Positions 34,153 through 42,761 of a stretch of 64,000 nt of DNA are shown one piece after another. Both the position numbers and the translations under genes were made by a program. The DNA is from an uncultured Coriobacteriia bacterium (lineage in GTDB: Bacteria > Actinomycetota > Coriobacteriia > Coriobacteriales > QAMH01), in the NCBI GenBank assembly GCA_959608885.1, contig CAUHSG010000001.1, positions 124,001 through 188,000 on the forward strand, written 5' to 3'. The notes beneath the pieces are model-generated. The model did no database searches and was not told the origin of the DNA. It saw only the letters and a list, made by a program, of their open reading frames with translations. The stretch's first letter is position 1; the number at the start of each line of letters is the position of its first letter.

Positions 34153-34317
34153 AGGAGGGCATGACGCGTGTCGGGCTTGCTTTCGCACCCGATGAGCAGT
34201 TTTCGCGAAGCTGCTGCGGAACTCGCACGCAAAGATCGCGTGCTCAGATAGTCCTCGCACCCGCTTCGTGAAAACTGCTCATCTGCTCAAGATGCCCGAC
34301 ACGCGTCATGCCCTCCT
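34153..34317. repeat. 165-bp nested inverted repeat between ispG and trmO
   Basis: Outer arms of 24 bp (34153-34176 and 34294-34317) are perfect complements; the left one begins AGGAGGGCATGACGCGTG. Inner arms of 20 bp (34191-34210, GATGAGCAGTTTTCGCGAAG, and 34264-34283) pair with one mismatch. At the centre GCACGC (34225-34230) pairs with GCGTGC (34238-34243). Together they make a branched cruciform or very long RNA hairpin. It fills nearly the whole gap between the two genes. Confidence 0.9.
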
Positions 34318-34318
34318 A

Positions 34319-35410
34319 TCATTCAGGCGTCTCGATCAGCGCGAACAGCTCGTCGACGATGGAATCGGCGGGCACGCGACGCAGCTTCTCGCCATGCGCG
34401 AACAACAGCCCCTCATCGCGACCGCAGGCCACGCCCACGTCGGCGAAACGCGCCTCACCCGGACCGTTGACGACGCAGCCCATGACCGCGACCTTGAGTG
34501 GCTTGTTGATCGTCGCGAGACGGCGCGTAACCTCGTCGGCGATGGGAATGAGGTTGACCTGGCAGCGGCTGCACGTAGGACAGGAAACGATTTCGGGCTT
34601 GCAGCGGCGCACGTCGACGGCGGAGAGGATATCGAAAGCCACGGCAATCTCCTCGACCGGATCTGCCGTGAGCGACACGCGCATGGTGTCGCCGATGCCC
34701 TCGGCAAGCAGGATGCCAAGGCCCGCAGCCGACTTGACGGTACCCTGGCGCACCCCGCCGGCCTCGGTGACGCCGATATGCAGCGGCACTTCGGGCATGC
34801 TTTGCGAGAGACTGCGGTACGCGTCGACGGTCGTCATCACGTCATGTGCCTTGGCAGAGACGACGATGTCCCTGAATCCCCGGTCCAGAAAATGCTCGAC
34901 GAAACCCTCGGCAGAGAGCGCGAGCTTCTGGGCCTGCGGCAATCCGTCGCGTGCGGCCAGCGAATCCTCGAGCGAGCCGGCATTGACGCCGATGCGTATG
35001 GGGATGCCGGCCTCGCCTGCCGCCTCGATGACGGCATCGACCTTGCTCATCGATCCGATATTGCCCGGATTGATGCGCAAACCCGCCGCATGCTCGTGGC
35101 ATGCCCCCATCGCAATCTGATAGTCGAAGTGCACGTCGGCGACGACGGGCAGAGGGCTTGCCTCCGCAACCTGCCCGAAGCGTGCGATCGAGGCGCGATT
35201 GGGAATGGCGACGCGCACGATCTCGCATCCTGCCCTGGCCAGACGCTCGATCTGCGCGAGGTTGCCCTCGACGTCAAGCCATGGTCCGTCCGGACCATCG
35301 ACCATCGGGACGTTGGTCATCGACTGGACGCTGACGGGGGCCCCTCCCCCAATCGGCACGTTGCCGACATGCACGCGATGCGTCGCGTTGCGCGGCGTTT
35401 CGAAGTCCAT
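34319..35410 (-). CDS. ispG: 4-hydroxy-3-methylbut-2-en-1-yl diphosphate synthase (GcpE)
   Basis: This 363-residue [4Fe-4S] enzyme carries out the sixth step of the MEP isoprenoid pathway. It has a TIM-barrel N-terminal part (VQSMTNVPMVDG, ADVHFDYQIA, LRINPGNIG, IGVNAGSLE) and the C-terminal cluster-binding Cys in SCPTCSRCQVN and GCVVNGPGE. The product feeds IPP/DMAPP and thus UppS, encoded upstream in the same gene run. AAGGGATAG precedes the ATG at 35410. Dxr, an earlier enzyme of the pathway, is two genes upstream. Confidence 0.97.
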   Translation of the reverse strand: MDFETPRNATHRVHVGNVPIGGGAPVSVQSMTNVPMVDGPDGPWLDVEGNLAQIERLARAGCEIVRVAIPNRASIARFGQVAEASPLPVVADVHFDYQIAMGACHEHAAGLRINPGNIGSMSKVDAVIEAAGEAGIPIRIGVNAGSLEDSLAARDGLPQAQKLALSAEGFVEHFLDRGFRDIVVSAKAHDVMTTVDAYRSLSQSMPEVPLHIGVTEAGGVRQGTVKSAAGLGILLAEGIGDTMRVSLTADPVEEIAVAFDILSAVDVRRCKPEIVSCPTCSRCQVNLIPIADEVTRRLATINKPLKVAVMGCVVNGPGEARFADVGVACGRDEGLLFAHGEKLRRVPADSIVDELFALIETPE

Positions 35411-35413
35411 GCG

Positions 35414-36697
35414 CTATCCCTTCAAGAAGAAGTTGACGATGTCCTGCCGCAGCAGGAAGACGAACAAGACGAACAGCAACGCGATAACGACGAAGGTGAT
35501 CGCATTGACGACGCGTGCGGGTACCGCACGATGCGTGACGCGTTGGATGACCTCGATGAGGATGCGCCCACCGTCAAGGGGCGGCAGGGGGAGCAGATTC
35601 ACGACGGCCAGGGAGAGCGAGACGATCGCGATGATGTAGAGCAACGGCACGATTCCCGCCGATGCGGCCCGCTCGCTCATGACGGCGATACCGACGACGG
35701 AGGTCGATTGACTCAGGGTGTCGGCCGCCGTGGCGGGATTGAAGAGGCTGAGGTAGCCTTGCACGGTGAGCGCAAGATAATCCCATGATGCGCCCAGTGC
35801 CTCCCAGACGGGCAGGTGGTATTGCTCCTGTCCGGCGTATATGCCAAGTCTGGGCGATCCGTCCTCTCCCATGCCGACGACAATCGTCGTGCTCGTCACC
35901 TGCCCCGCACGCTCGTAGACGACGTCGGCCGCCTCGCCCGGCTCGAGTCCGGCAATGGCCATCGAGAGCGCCTGCCAATCGAGAACGTCGGTGCCGTCGA
36001 TCGCAACGATCGTGTCGCCAGCCTGCAGGCCCGCCTCGAAAGCCGGGCCATCTGCCACGACGTCGCTGATCGTCGTCGTGGCGACGGTGAGGCCGATGCC
36101 GCAGAAGATCACGAGGAGCAACACGAACGCGAGCAGGACGTTCATGAACGGACCGGCAAAGAGCGTGACAAGGCGCTTGGAAAACGACAGCGCGCGATAG
36201 GTGTGCGAGCGTTCCTCGTCGAGCAACGCCTGCGGGTCATCGACCTCACGCGCCTGTCCGAGCTCGAACCCGTCGTGCGCCGGAGCGGAATAGACGTCAT
36301 TGGAACCGCGCTTCTTGGGCGCGATGATGGAACCCCATCCATCGAGAATAGCGAGCGCGAGCTCGGCAGATTCCGCATCGAGGTCGCAACCCAGCGCAAC
36401 GTGGGATACATCAGCCGTACCATGTCGGTACACGTAGGCAAGCACGTTTGCCAAATTGGGATTCTCGACGTCACCTTCCATGCCGGCGATGCGATTATAA
36501 CCGCCCAACGGAATGCAAGTGACGCCGTAGCGGCATCCGTTTCTCTCGAAACCGATATTGGGGCCGGGCATGCCAATCATGAACTCGGTCACGCGCACGC
36601 CAAAGGCGCGCGCGGCGATGAAGTGTCCCAGCTCGTGCACGAGCGTGAGCACGCCGATGATGACGATGAACCAGAATATGATGGCGAGCACGTTCAC
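35414..36697 (-). CDS. rseP: RseP-like site-2 intramembrane metalloprotease (M50) with PDZ domain
   Basis: This 427-residue membrane protease has zinc-binding HELGH (21-25) in the first membrane segment, a PDZ domain around 200-275 (AGLQAGDTIVAIDGTDV), and the third zinc ligand in PLPPLDGGRILIE near the C-terminus. Such enzymes cut anti-sigma factors or signal-peptide remnants. Between GGYNRIAGME (65-74) and AGPFMN (181-186) there are about 106 residues, roughly 75 more than usual. It starts with GTG. It sits between dxr and ispG, the standard place. Confidence 0.93.
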   Translation of the reverse strand: MNVLAIIFWFIVIIGVLTLVHELGHFIAARAFGVRVTEFMIGMPGPNIGFERNGCRYGVTCIPLGGYNRIAGMEGDVENPNLANVLAYVYRHGTADVSHVALGCDLDAESAELALAILDGWGSIIAPKKRGSNDVYSAPAHDGFELGQAREVDDPQALLDEERSHTYRALSFSKRLVTLFAGPFMNVLLAFVLLLVIFCGIGLTVATTTISDVVADGPAFEAGLQAGDTIVAIDGTDVLDWQALSMAIAGLEPGEAADVVYERAGQVTSTTIVVGMGEDGSPRLGIYAGQEQYHLPVWEALGASWDYLALTVQGYLSLFNPATAADTLSQSTSVVGIAVMSERAASAGIVPLLYIIAIVSLSLAVVNLLPLPPLDGGRILIEVIQRVTHRAVPARVVNAITFVVIALLFVLFVFLLRQDIVNFFLKG

Positions 36698-36705
36698 GAG
36701 GCGGA

Positions 36706-37860
36706 CTATCCCCTCGTCAGGATGTCGTTCGCGAGCGCACGGGAACGCGCGTCGATTTCCTCGAGCTGCTCGAGCGATTCGACCGGCTCGCTCCCCATCC
36801 GCTCCATGACCTGCTCAACGGTGGCGTCGATGTCGGTCAGATGGCAGACGTCTGCCAGAAAGGCCGCCACGGCAACCTCGTTTGCCGCGTTCATCACGCA
36901 GGGAAGCGTGCCGCCCGCGCGACCCGCCTCGAGCGCGAGCGCCAGGCAGCGGAAGGTCTCCAGGTCCGGATCGAGGAACTCGAGCGACGCCATCTGTGTA
37001 AAGTCGACCTGGGCAGCGGGACTCTCCCACCTATGCGGATAGCTCAACGCGAACTGGATGGGTATGCGCATGTCGGCAACGCCCAGATGTGCCTTGACCG
37101 ACCCATCGACATACTCGACCATCGAATGCACGCATGACTGCGGATGCACGACGACGCGAATGTCATCCGTCTTCACGCCGAAGAGATGCTGTGCCTCGAT
37201 GACCTCGAGACCCTTGTTCATGAGCGTCGCCGAATCGATGGTGATCTTGGGGCCCATGTTCCACGTGGGATGCGCAAGCGCCTGAGCTGCCGTGACCTCC
37301 GCAAGCTGCGTGCGCGTCATGCCGCGGAATGGGCCGCCCGAGCAGGTGAGCCAGATTCTGCGCGCCTCACGGGGAAACTCGCCCAGATAGCACTGGTAGA
37401 TCGCGGAGTGCTCGGAATCGACGGGGAGCAGGGTCTCGTGCGTAGCGAGCGGCATGATGAGGTCACCGCCCACGACGAGCGATTCCTTGTTGGCAAGCGC
37501 GAGAGTGCGGCCGGCCCTGAGCGTGTCATACGATGCACGCATGCCCGCCTCACCCGAAAGCGCGTTGAGCACGACATCGACATCGTCGAGTTGCGTGAGC
37601 GCGGCGACGGCTGCCGAACCAAAGCCGACGGACACGTCGTCGTCGAGCTGCGCCAATGCGGGGGCATCGCGCACGCTCTCGTCACCGAAGGCAAGATGCT
37701 TGCAACCGAACTCGATTGCATAACGCACCGCATCATCGACGCGCCGGCCCGCCGCCAGCGCGACGACCTCGATTTTGTCTGAATGCATGCGCGCGACATC
37801 GAGTGCCTGCGTGCCAATGGAACCAGTGGCGCCCAGAATGACAAGACGCGTCGTGTCCAT
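36706..37860 (-). CDS. dxr: 1-deoxy-D-xylulose-5-phosphate reductoisomerase
   Basis: This 384-residue NADPH enzyme converts DXP to 2-C-methyl-D-erythritol 4-phosphate, the committed MEP step. It shows the nucleotide-binding ILGATGSIGTQALDV, ALANKESLVVGG, PVDSEHSAIYQCY, the substrate region TCSGGPFRG, and HPTWNMGPKITIDSATLMNKGLE-type metal ligands. The ATG at 37860 follows GGAAAGGAAAG. It lies 13 nt after cdsA. The longer frame to 37920 is an overlap artefact. Confidence 0.97.
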   Translation of the reverse strand: MDTTRLVILGATGSIGTQALDVARMHSDKIEVVALAAGRRVDDAVRYAIEFGCKHLAFGDESVRDAPALAQLDDDVSVGFGSAAVAALTQLDDVDVVLNALSGEAGMRASYDTLRAGRTLALANKESLVVGGDLIMPLATHETLLPVDSEHSAIYQCYLGEFPREARRIWLTCSGGPFRGMTRTQLAEVTAAQALAHPTWNMGPKITIDSATLMNKGLEVIEAQHLFGVKTDDIRVVVHPQSCVHSMVEYVDGSVKAHLGVADMRIPIQFALSYPHRWESPAAQVDFTQMASLEFLDPDLETFRCLALALEAGRAGGTLPCVMNAANEVAVAAFLADVCHLTDIDATVEQVMERMGSEPVESLEQLEEIDARSRALANDILTRG

Positions 37861-37873
37861 GATCTTTCCTTTC

Positions 37874-38734
37874 CTACAGCACGACCCCGATAAACGCGAA
37901 GATATAGGGGGCGCCGGCAATCATGCCGTAAGCGGCCACGGAGCCGAAAATGATCGAATCGCAGCGATCGAGCAGGCCGCCGTGCCCCGGCATGATGTCG
38001 CCGGAATCCTTGGCGGAAAAGCCGCGTTTGATGTGGGATTCGGTCAAGTCGCCGATGATACCCGCATAACCCACGACGATACCCGAGATGACGGCCCATA
38101 CGTATCCGAAGCCGCAGTTGGGAACGAACACAACGATGAGCACCCAGAGCAGAATGCTCCCGAGCATGCCGCAGACGACACCTTCCCAGGTTTTCTTGGG
38201 CGAGATGTGAGGCGCGAACTTGTGCCTGCCGAAAGCAGAGCCGCCCAAGTAGGCAAAGCCATCATTTGCCCAGATGCTACCCAGGACCAGAAAGCACATG
38301 AGGCCGCCTTCGAGCCCCGGGATGACACCACGAAGCATCACGAAGGAAGAGAGCATGAGGCCCGTATACAGGTAACCGAACAGCGTGAGCGCCACGTCGA
38401 CGATGGTATCCTCGACATGCGCGAAGTACCGCATGAGCATGATGATGCCCGCGATGAACGAGACTGTCAGCGCGGCGACAACCACATGCCCGGTATTGAC
38501 CACGAGGCACATGGCCAACGGGATGAGACCCGCCGAGACCGTGCCGATGATGATGTAGGGATGATAGCCCGCGCCCTGCGCCATGCGAAGGAACTCGTAG
38601 CAGCACAGGGCGGCCGTGGCGGCGATGACGATGACCGTCGTGTACCAGGAGACGATGGTGGCAACCGAGGTGATGGCGACATACACCGCGCCAACCCCGA
38701 CACGTCGTCCCAAGTCCCTCACGTTAATCGCCAT
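37874..38734 (-). CDS. cdsA: Phosphatidate cytidylyltransferase
   Basis: This 286-residue polytopic enzyme makes CDP-diacylglycerol from phosphatidate and CTP, feeding phospholipid synthesis. It has about eight hydrophobic segments and the C-terminal CDP-transferase signature region SAFGRHKFAPHISPKKTWEG...GDLTESHIKRGFSAKDSGDIMPGHGGLLDR with catalytic Asp residues. GAGGTAAGCG precedes the ATG at 38734. It is placed between uppS and dxr as in many bacteria. Confidence 0.95.
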   Translation of the reverse strand: MAINVRDLGRRVGVGAVYVAITSVATIVSWYTTVIVIAATAALCCYEFLRMAQGAGYHPYIIIGTVSAGLIPLAMCLVVNTGHVVVAALTVSFIAGIIMLMRYFAHVEDTIVDVALTLFGYLYTGLMLSSFVMLRGVIPGLEGGLMCFLVLGSIWANDGFAYLGGSAFGRHKFAPHISPKKTWEGVVCGMLGSILLWVLIVVFVPNCGFGYVWAVISGIVVGYAGIIGDLTESHIKRGFSAKDSGDIMPGHGGLLDRCDSIIFGSVAAYGMIAGAPYIFAFIGVVL

Positions 38735-38752
38735 CGCTTACCTCGACCCCCC

Positions 38753-39535
38753 CTACTCATCGACCTTGCCGAAGCGACGGTCACGCTCCTGGAAGTCGAG
38801 CAGGGCACGAAGAAGCTCGTAGCGGTCGAAATCGGGCCAGAGCACGTCGGTGACGTAGAACTCGGCGTAGGCAAGCTGCCAAAGCAGGAAGTTTGACAGT
38901 CGCATCTCGCCGCTCGTGCGAATGAGCAAATCGGGATCGGGCATGCCGGCTGTGTACAGATGCGCCGATAGGAGATCTTCGGAAATCGCTTCGCTCGTGA
39001 GCTCGCCTGCCTCGACCTTGCGCGCGATCGTGCGGGCGGCGTCGGTTATCTCGAGGCGCGAGCCATAATTGACGGCGATGGCAAGCGTCATGCCGCCATT
39101 CTTGGCAGTGCGTTTCTCGGCCTGCTTGAAGATGGTGCGCGTCGTGAGCGGCAAGTCCTCGACACGACCAAGGAGCTTGATCCTGACCTTTTCCTCGTCG
39201 AGACCGTCGACTTCGGCACCCATGGTCTTGGCAAAGAGGTCCATGAGGCCCGTGACCTCCGTCTTGGGCCGATTCCAGTTCTCCGTGGAAAACGAGTAGA
39301 TGGTGAGATAGCGCACGCCGATGTCATTGCAGGTGGTGATAGCCTCGCGTACGGCGCGAATGCCGGCCTTATGACCTTCGCCGCGGTCGAGGCCGCGCTG
39401 CTTGGCCCAACGGCCGTTGCCATCCATGATGATGGCAACGTGCTTGGGGATTCTGCTCGTATCGAGTGCGTGTACGTCGAGCTCTGCGGGAGGTTCGGGA
39501 AAGATCTCCTCCAGTGTGGATGGTCTCTCGCTCAA
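38753..39535 (-). CDS. uppS: Isoprenyl transferase (undecaprenyl diphosphate synthase)
   Basis: This 260-residue cis-prenyltransferase condenses IPP onto farnesyl diphosphate to make the C55 carrier for peptidoglycan. Signatures are HVAIIMDGNGRWAKQRG with the catalytic Asp, GHKAGIRAVREA, YLTIYSFSTENWNRP, and the C-terminal DLLIRTSGEMRLSNFLLWQ...EFYVTDVLWPDF. The likely start is TTG at 39535 with GGGAG upstream, 8 nt after frr; no in-frame ATG precedes the first motif. The open frame to 39754 is frr in another frame. Confidence 0.94.
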   Translation of the reverse strand: MSERPSTLEEIFPEPPAELDVHALDTSRIPKHVAIIMDGNGRWAKQRGLDRGEGHKAGIRAVREAITTCNDIGVRYLTIYSFSTENWNRPKTEVTGLMDLFAKTMGAEVDGLDEEKVRIKLLGRVEDLPLTTRTIFKQAEKRTAKNGGMTLAIAVNYGSRLEITDAARTIARKVEAGELTSEAISEDLLSAHLYTAGMPDPDLLIRTSGEMRLSNFLLWQLAYAEFYVTDVLWPDFDRYELLRALLDFQERDRRFGKVDE

Positions 39536-39543
39536 AATGCTCC

Positions 39544-40101
39544 CTAGATTTCCATGACCTCGGCCTCTTTCACGGAAAGGGCCGCGTCGATTTTCGCGAT
39601 GAAATCGTCGGTGATCTTCTGGAGCTGCTCCTCCTCGCGATGCTGCTCGTCCTCGCTGATCTCGCCGTCCTTCTTGAGGCGATCGATCTTGTTCTTGGCA
39701 TCGCGACGGGCGTTGCGCACGGCAACGCGGCGGTTCTCGGCAGCGGCCTTGCACTCCTTGACGATCTCACGACGACGCTCCTCGGTGGGAGCGGGGAACG
39801 GCAGGCGAATGATACCGGAACCGTCATTATTGGGCGTGATGCCCAGATTGGCGGAGAGGATGGCCTTCTCGACAGGGCCGAGCAGGGACTTGTCCCACGG
39901 CTCGATGGTCATGAGGTTGCCCTCGGGAATCTTGATGGCGCCGACCTGCGAGACGGGCGTTGCCACGCCATAGTAGTCGACCTTCACGTTATCGAGGATG
40001 CTGGCCGAGGGACGACCCGTGTTGAGTTTCGAGAAATCCTGGTCGAGCGCCTTGACCGCACGGGCCATCGCCTCTTTTGCCTGATCGAGTTCTTCTGACA
40101 C
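39544..40101 (-). CDS. frr: Ribosome recycling factor
   Basis: This 185-residue two-domain protein splits post-termination ribosomes together with EF-G. It has the long three-helix bundle ends (KEAMARAVKALDQDFSKLNTGRPSASIL and the C-terminal ENRRVAVRNARRDA region) flanking the small domain (YYGVATPVSQVGAIKIPEG, MTIEPWDKSLL). It starts with GTG preceded by AAGGAGA. It follows pyrH by 15 nt, the usual pyrH-frr-uppS order. Confidence 0.97.
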   Translation of the reverse strand: MSEELDQAKEAMARAVKALDQDFSKLNTGRPSASILDNVKVDYYGVATPVSQVGAIKIPEGNLMTIEPWDKSLLGPVEKAILSANLGITPNNDGSGIIRLPFPAPTEERRREIVKECKAAAENRRVAVRNARRDAKNKIDRLKKDGEISEDEQHREEEQLQKITDDFIAKIDAALSVKEAEVMEI

Positions 40102-40116
40102 CTTGGGTCTCCTTCT

Positions 40117-40830
40117 CTAGCTAACGGTCGTTCCGACGTGCTCGCCCTTGAGCACGCGATCGATATTGCCTGGCTTGTGCAGGTTGAACACGATGATGGG
40201 AATATCGTTGTCCATGCACAGCGTCGTGGCAGTCGAATCCATGACATGCAGCTCGCGCGAGAGCACTTCCATATAGGAAATCTCGTCGAACTTGGCCGCA
40301 TCGGGATTGGTGCGCGGGTCACTATCGTAGATGCCATCGACCTGCGTTGCCTTGAGGATGGCCTCGGCGTTGATCTCGCAGGCTCGCAGCGCAGCCGTCG
40401 TGTCGGTCGTGAAGTACGGATTGCCCGTGCCGCCGGCGAAGATGACGACGCGCCCCTTCTCGAGGTGACGTATGGCCTTGCGGCGAATGTAGGGCTCGGC
40501 GACCTCCTGCATGCTGATGGCAGACTGCACGCGAGTGAAGACGCCGGCGCGCTCGAGACCCTCCTGCAGGGCGAGCGCGTTCATGATGGTCGCGAGCATG
40601 CCGATGTAATCGGCCTGGGCACGGTCCATGCCCGATGCAGCACCTGCGAGACCGCGAAAGATGTTGCCGCCGCCCACCGTGATGGCGAGCTCGATGCCAC
40701 CATCGACGATCTCGGCGATCTGCGAGGCAATCTCGCTGATGACCTTGGGGTCGATGCCGTACCCCTGCTCGCCTTGCAGCGCCTCGCCCGAGAGCTTGAG
40801 CAGGACGCGCTTGTACTTGTAGTTGCCCAT
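40117..40830 (-). CDS. pyrH: UMP kinase
   Basis: This 237-residue amino-acid-kinase-fold enzyme phosphorylates UMP to UDP for nucleotide and wall-precursor synthesis. Landmarks are VLLKLSGEALQGEQGYGID, VGGGNIFRG, MLATIMNALALQ, VIFAGGTGNPYFTTDTTAALRA, KATQVDGIYDSDP and the C-terminal IIVFNLHKPGNI. AAGGGGAG precedes the ATG at 40830. In many genomes tsf lies upstream; here efp does, 31 nt away. Confidence 0.97.
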   Translation of the reverse strand: MGNYKYKRVLLKLSGEALQGEQGYGIDPKVISEIASQIAEIVDGGIELAITVGGGNIFRGLAGAASGMDRAQADYIGMLATIMNALALQEGLERAGVFTRVQSAISMQEVAEPYIRRKAIRHLEKGRVVIFAGGTGNPYFTTDTTAALRACEINAEAILKATQVDGIYDSDPRTNPDAAKFDEISYMEVLSRELHVMDSTATTLCMDNDIPIIVFNLHKPGNIDRVLKGEHVGTTVS

Positions 40831-40861
40831 GGGACTCCCCTTCTTCGGGTTGGGCCGGACG

Positions 40862-41422
40862 TTAGAGACGCTCGACGAAGCGACCGTCGCGCGTGTCGAC
40901 CTTGACCTTGTCACCGATCTCGAGGAAGAGCGGAACCTTGATCTCCGCGCCCGTCTCGCACACGGCCGGTTTGGTGCCACTCTGGACGGTGTTGCCCTTG
41001 AAACCGGGCTCGGTCTCGGTAATCTCGAGCTCGACGAACATGGGAGGCTCGACGTTGATGAGCTCGCCGTCGGCGTACTGCGCGAGGCAGGTGTCGCCCT
41101 CCTTGAGCCACTTCTCGTTGTCACCGATGATGGCAGCGGGGACCTCGGGCTGCTCGTAGGTCACGGGATCCATGAAATAGAAGGTATCGCCGTCGGTCCA
41201 GGAGTACTCCATCTCCTTGGTCTCGAGGCGCACATCGTCGAACTTGTCGTTGGGCCTGAAGGTGTACTCGACAACACGGCCCGTTGCGACATCCTTGAGC
41301 TTGGTACGGATGAAAGCACCGCCCTTACCGGGCTTTACGTGCTGAAACTCGACAATCGTGCAGAGCTTGTTGTTGTACTTGATGCACATGCCGTTCTTGA
41401 AGTTTGAGGGCTGGACGCTCAC
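40862..41422 (-). CDS. efp: Elongation factor P
   Basis: This 186-residue, three-OB-domain factor rescues ribosomes stalled at polyproline. The modifiable loop HVKPGKGGAFIRTKL carries Lys at the tip; no modification enzyme is visible in the window, so the modification state is unknown. The middle domain (ELEITETEPGFKG) and the C-terminal domain (PLFLEIGDKVKVDTRDGRFVER) are complete. The start is GTG at 41422 with AAAGGCAG upstream. It heads the pyrH-frr-uppS run. Confidence 0.97.
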   Translation of the reverse strand: MSVQPSNFKNGMCIKYNNKLCTIVEFQHVKPGKGGAFIRTKLKDVATGRVVEYTFRPNDKFDDVRLETKEMEYSWTDGDTFYFMDPVTYEQPEVPAAIIGDNEKWLKEGDTCLAQYADGELINVEPPMFVELEITETEPGFKGNTVQSGTKPAVCETGAEIKVPLFLEIGDKVKVDTRDGRFVERL

Positions 41423-41540
41423 TTTTACACTGCCTTTCTCTCGACATACCTTCGATATTCTACTCTATCGGCTCCCAATCGTGAGGGTCAGCTTTGAGCG
41501 TGCGCAAAATGCCCGCAATCGCGCGTGATGCACTCGGTTC

Positions 41541-41568
41541 TTGCACCTGACAAGCGATTCCATACAAT
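41541..41568 (+). promoter_or_regulatory. Putative promoter of the Xaa-Pro peptidase gene
   Basis: TTGCAC (41541-41546), 16 nt, TACAAT (41563-41568). Transcription would begin near 41575, so the inverted-repeat array at 41577-41632 would form the very start of the message. The -35 is weak. Confidence 0.4.
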
Positions 41569-41576
41569 GGAGCGCG

Positions 41577-41632
41577 GACCAGACAAATGTCCCGAAACCA
41601 GACAAAAGTGCCCCGGCGACATTTGTCTGGTC
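41577..41632. repeat. Array of two direct CCAGACAAA motifs and one inverted copy
   Basis: GACCAGACAAATGTC (41577-41591) and GACATTTGTCTGGTC (41618-41632) are perfect 15-bp inverted repeats. A second direct copy (CCAGACAAAAGTGCC) starts at 41598, 19 nt after the first. The segment lies in the divergent region between efp and the peptidase gene, within the predicted leader of the latter. Confidence 0.8.
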
Positions 41633-41657
41633 ATGTGGCTGTCAAGAAGGATGCGAT

Positions 41658-42761
41658 ATGCGGGCGTTTCATAGGATAGAGCAGGTACAGCGGCTTCTCG
41701 AGGAGCAAACGCTCGATGCGATCATCATTCGCGCGAACAGCGACCTCTTCTGGCTCACGGGATTCGAGGACGTCTTCGACACCGAGCAGGCGCATGTCGC
41801 AATCGTCACGCGCCAGGACTGCATACTGCACACCGATACGCGCTACGTGACCGCCATGCGCGAGAAATCCCACGAAGAGGGCATCTGGCAAATCGACGCG
41901 TCGCGTGACCGCGAGGTCGAGTTCGTCACCCGCATGCTCAAGGAGCTCAAACTCGTCACCGGGCGCATCGCCATCGACGAGACGATGCCCCTGAACTTGT
42001 ATCGCATGTATTCGGACGCCATGCCCAACGCGCGCTTCAAGGAGCGCTCCAACGACATCCTCAAGCTGCGCGCCGTCAAAGATGCCGACGAAATCGTCCT
42101 CATGAAGCAAGCGCAGGCAATTGCTTCGCGGGCGTTCTTGAACACGCTGGCGAACATGCAGCCCGGCATAAGCGAACGCGATGTATCACTCGAGCTCGAA
42201 TTCGCCATGAGGCGTCTCGGGGCAAGCGAACTCGCCTTCGCGAACATCGTCGCAAGTGGCCCCAACGGCGCCAAGCCGCATGCCGTCCCCTCGGATCGCC
42301 AGCTCGAAGCCGGTGACTTCGTCGTCTTCGACTTTGGTGCACGCGTAGGCGGCTATTGCTCTGACACGACGCGCACGGTGTGCATCGGCGGCGCGAGCGA
42401 CGAGCAGATACGCGTCTACGAGGCCGTGCGCCGGGCAAACGAGTGGGTTGCCGCAAGCATCAAACCGGGCGTGACGGGCGCGCAGATGCACGCACTCGCC
42501 GAAAGCGAGCTTGCCAAGGCAGGCTTCGCGAACAAGATGGGGCACTCGCTCGGACATGGCGTGGGCATCGACATTCACGAGCTGCCGCTGCTCTCGCCCA
42601 CCAACAAGGAAGCGCTTGTCGTAGGCAACGTCGTGACCGACGAACCCGGCATTTACCTACCCGGCGAGATGGGCGTGCGCGTCGAGGATTGCGGTGTCGT
42701 CACCGAGACCGGCTTCGAGAGCTTCTGCGACATCACGCACGAGCTCATGGTGATTGAATAG
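41658..42761 (+). CDS. M24B-family Xaa-Pro aminopeptidase
   Basis: This 367-residue metallopeptidase removes the N-terminal residue before proline. It has a creatinase-like N-terminal domain (about 1-130) and a pita-bread catalytic domain with metal ligands in VVFDFGARVGGYCSDTTRT (two Asp), GHSLGHGVGIDIHELP (His), DEPGIY (Glu) and VRVEDCGVVTE (Glu). The ATG at 41658 follows AAGGATG. The 3' end overlaps the end of aroQ on the opposite strand by 17 bp. It is cytosolic, with no signal peptide. Confidence 0.94.
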   Translation: MRAFHRIEQVQRLLEEQTLDAIIIRANSDLFWLTGFEDVFDTEQAHVAIVTRQDCILHTDTRYVTAMREKSHEEGIWQIDASRDREVEFVTRMLKELKLVTGRIAIDETMPLNLYRMYSDAMPNARFKERSNDILKLRAVKDADEIVLMKQAQAIASRAFLNTLANMQPGISERDVSLELEFAMRRLGASELAFANIVASGPNGAKPHAVPSDRQLEAGDFVVFDFGARVGGYCSDTTRTVCIGGASDEQIRVYEAVRRANEWVAASIKPGVTGAQMHALAESELAKAGFANKMGHSLGHGVGIDIHELPLLSPTNKEALVVGNVVTDEPGIYLPGEMGVRVEDCGVVTETGFESFCDITHELMVIE

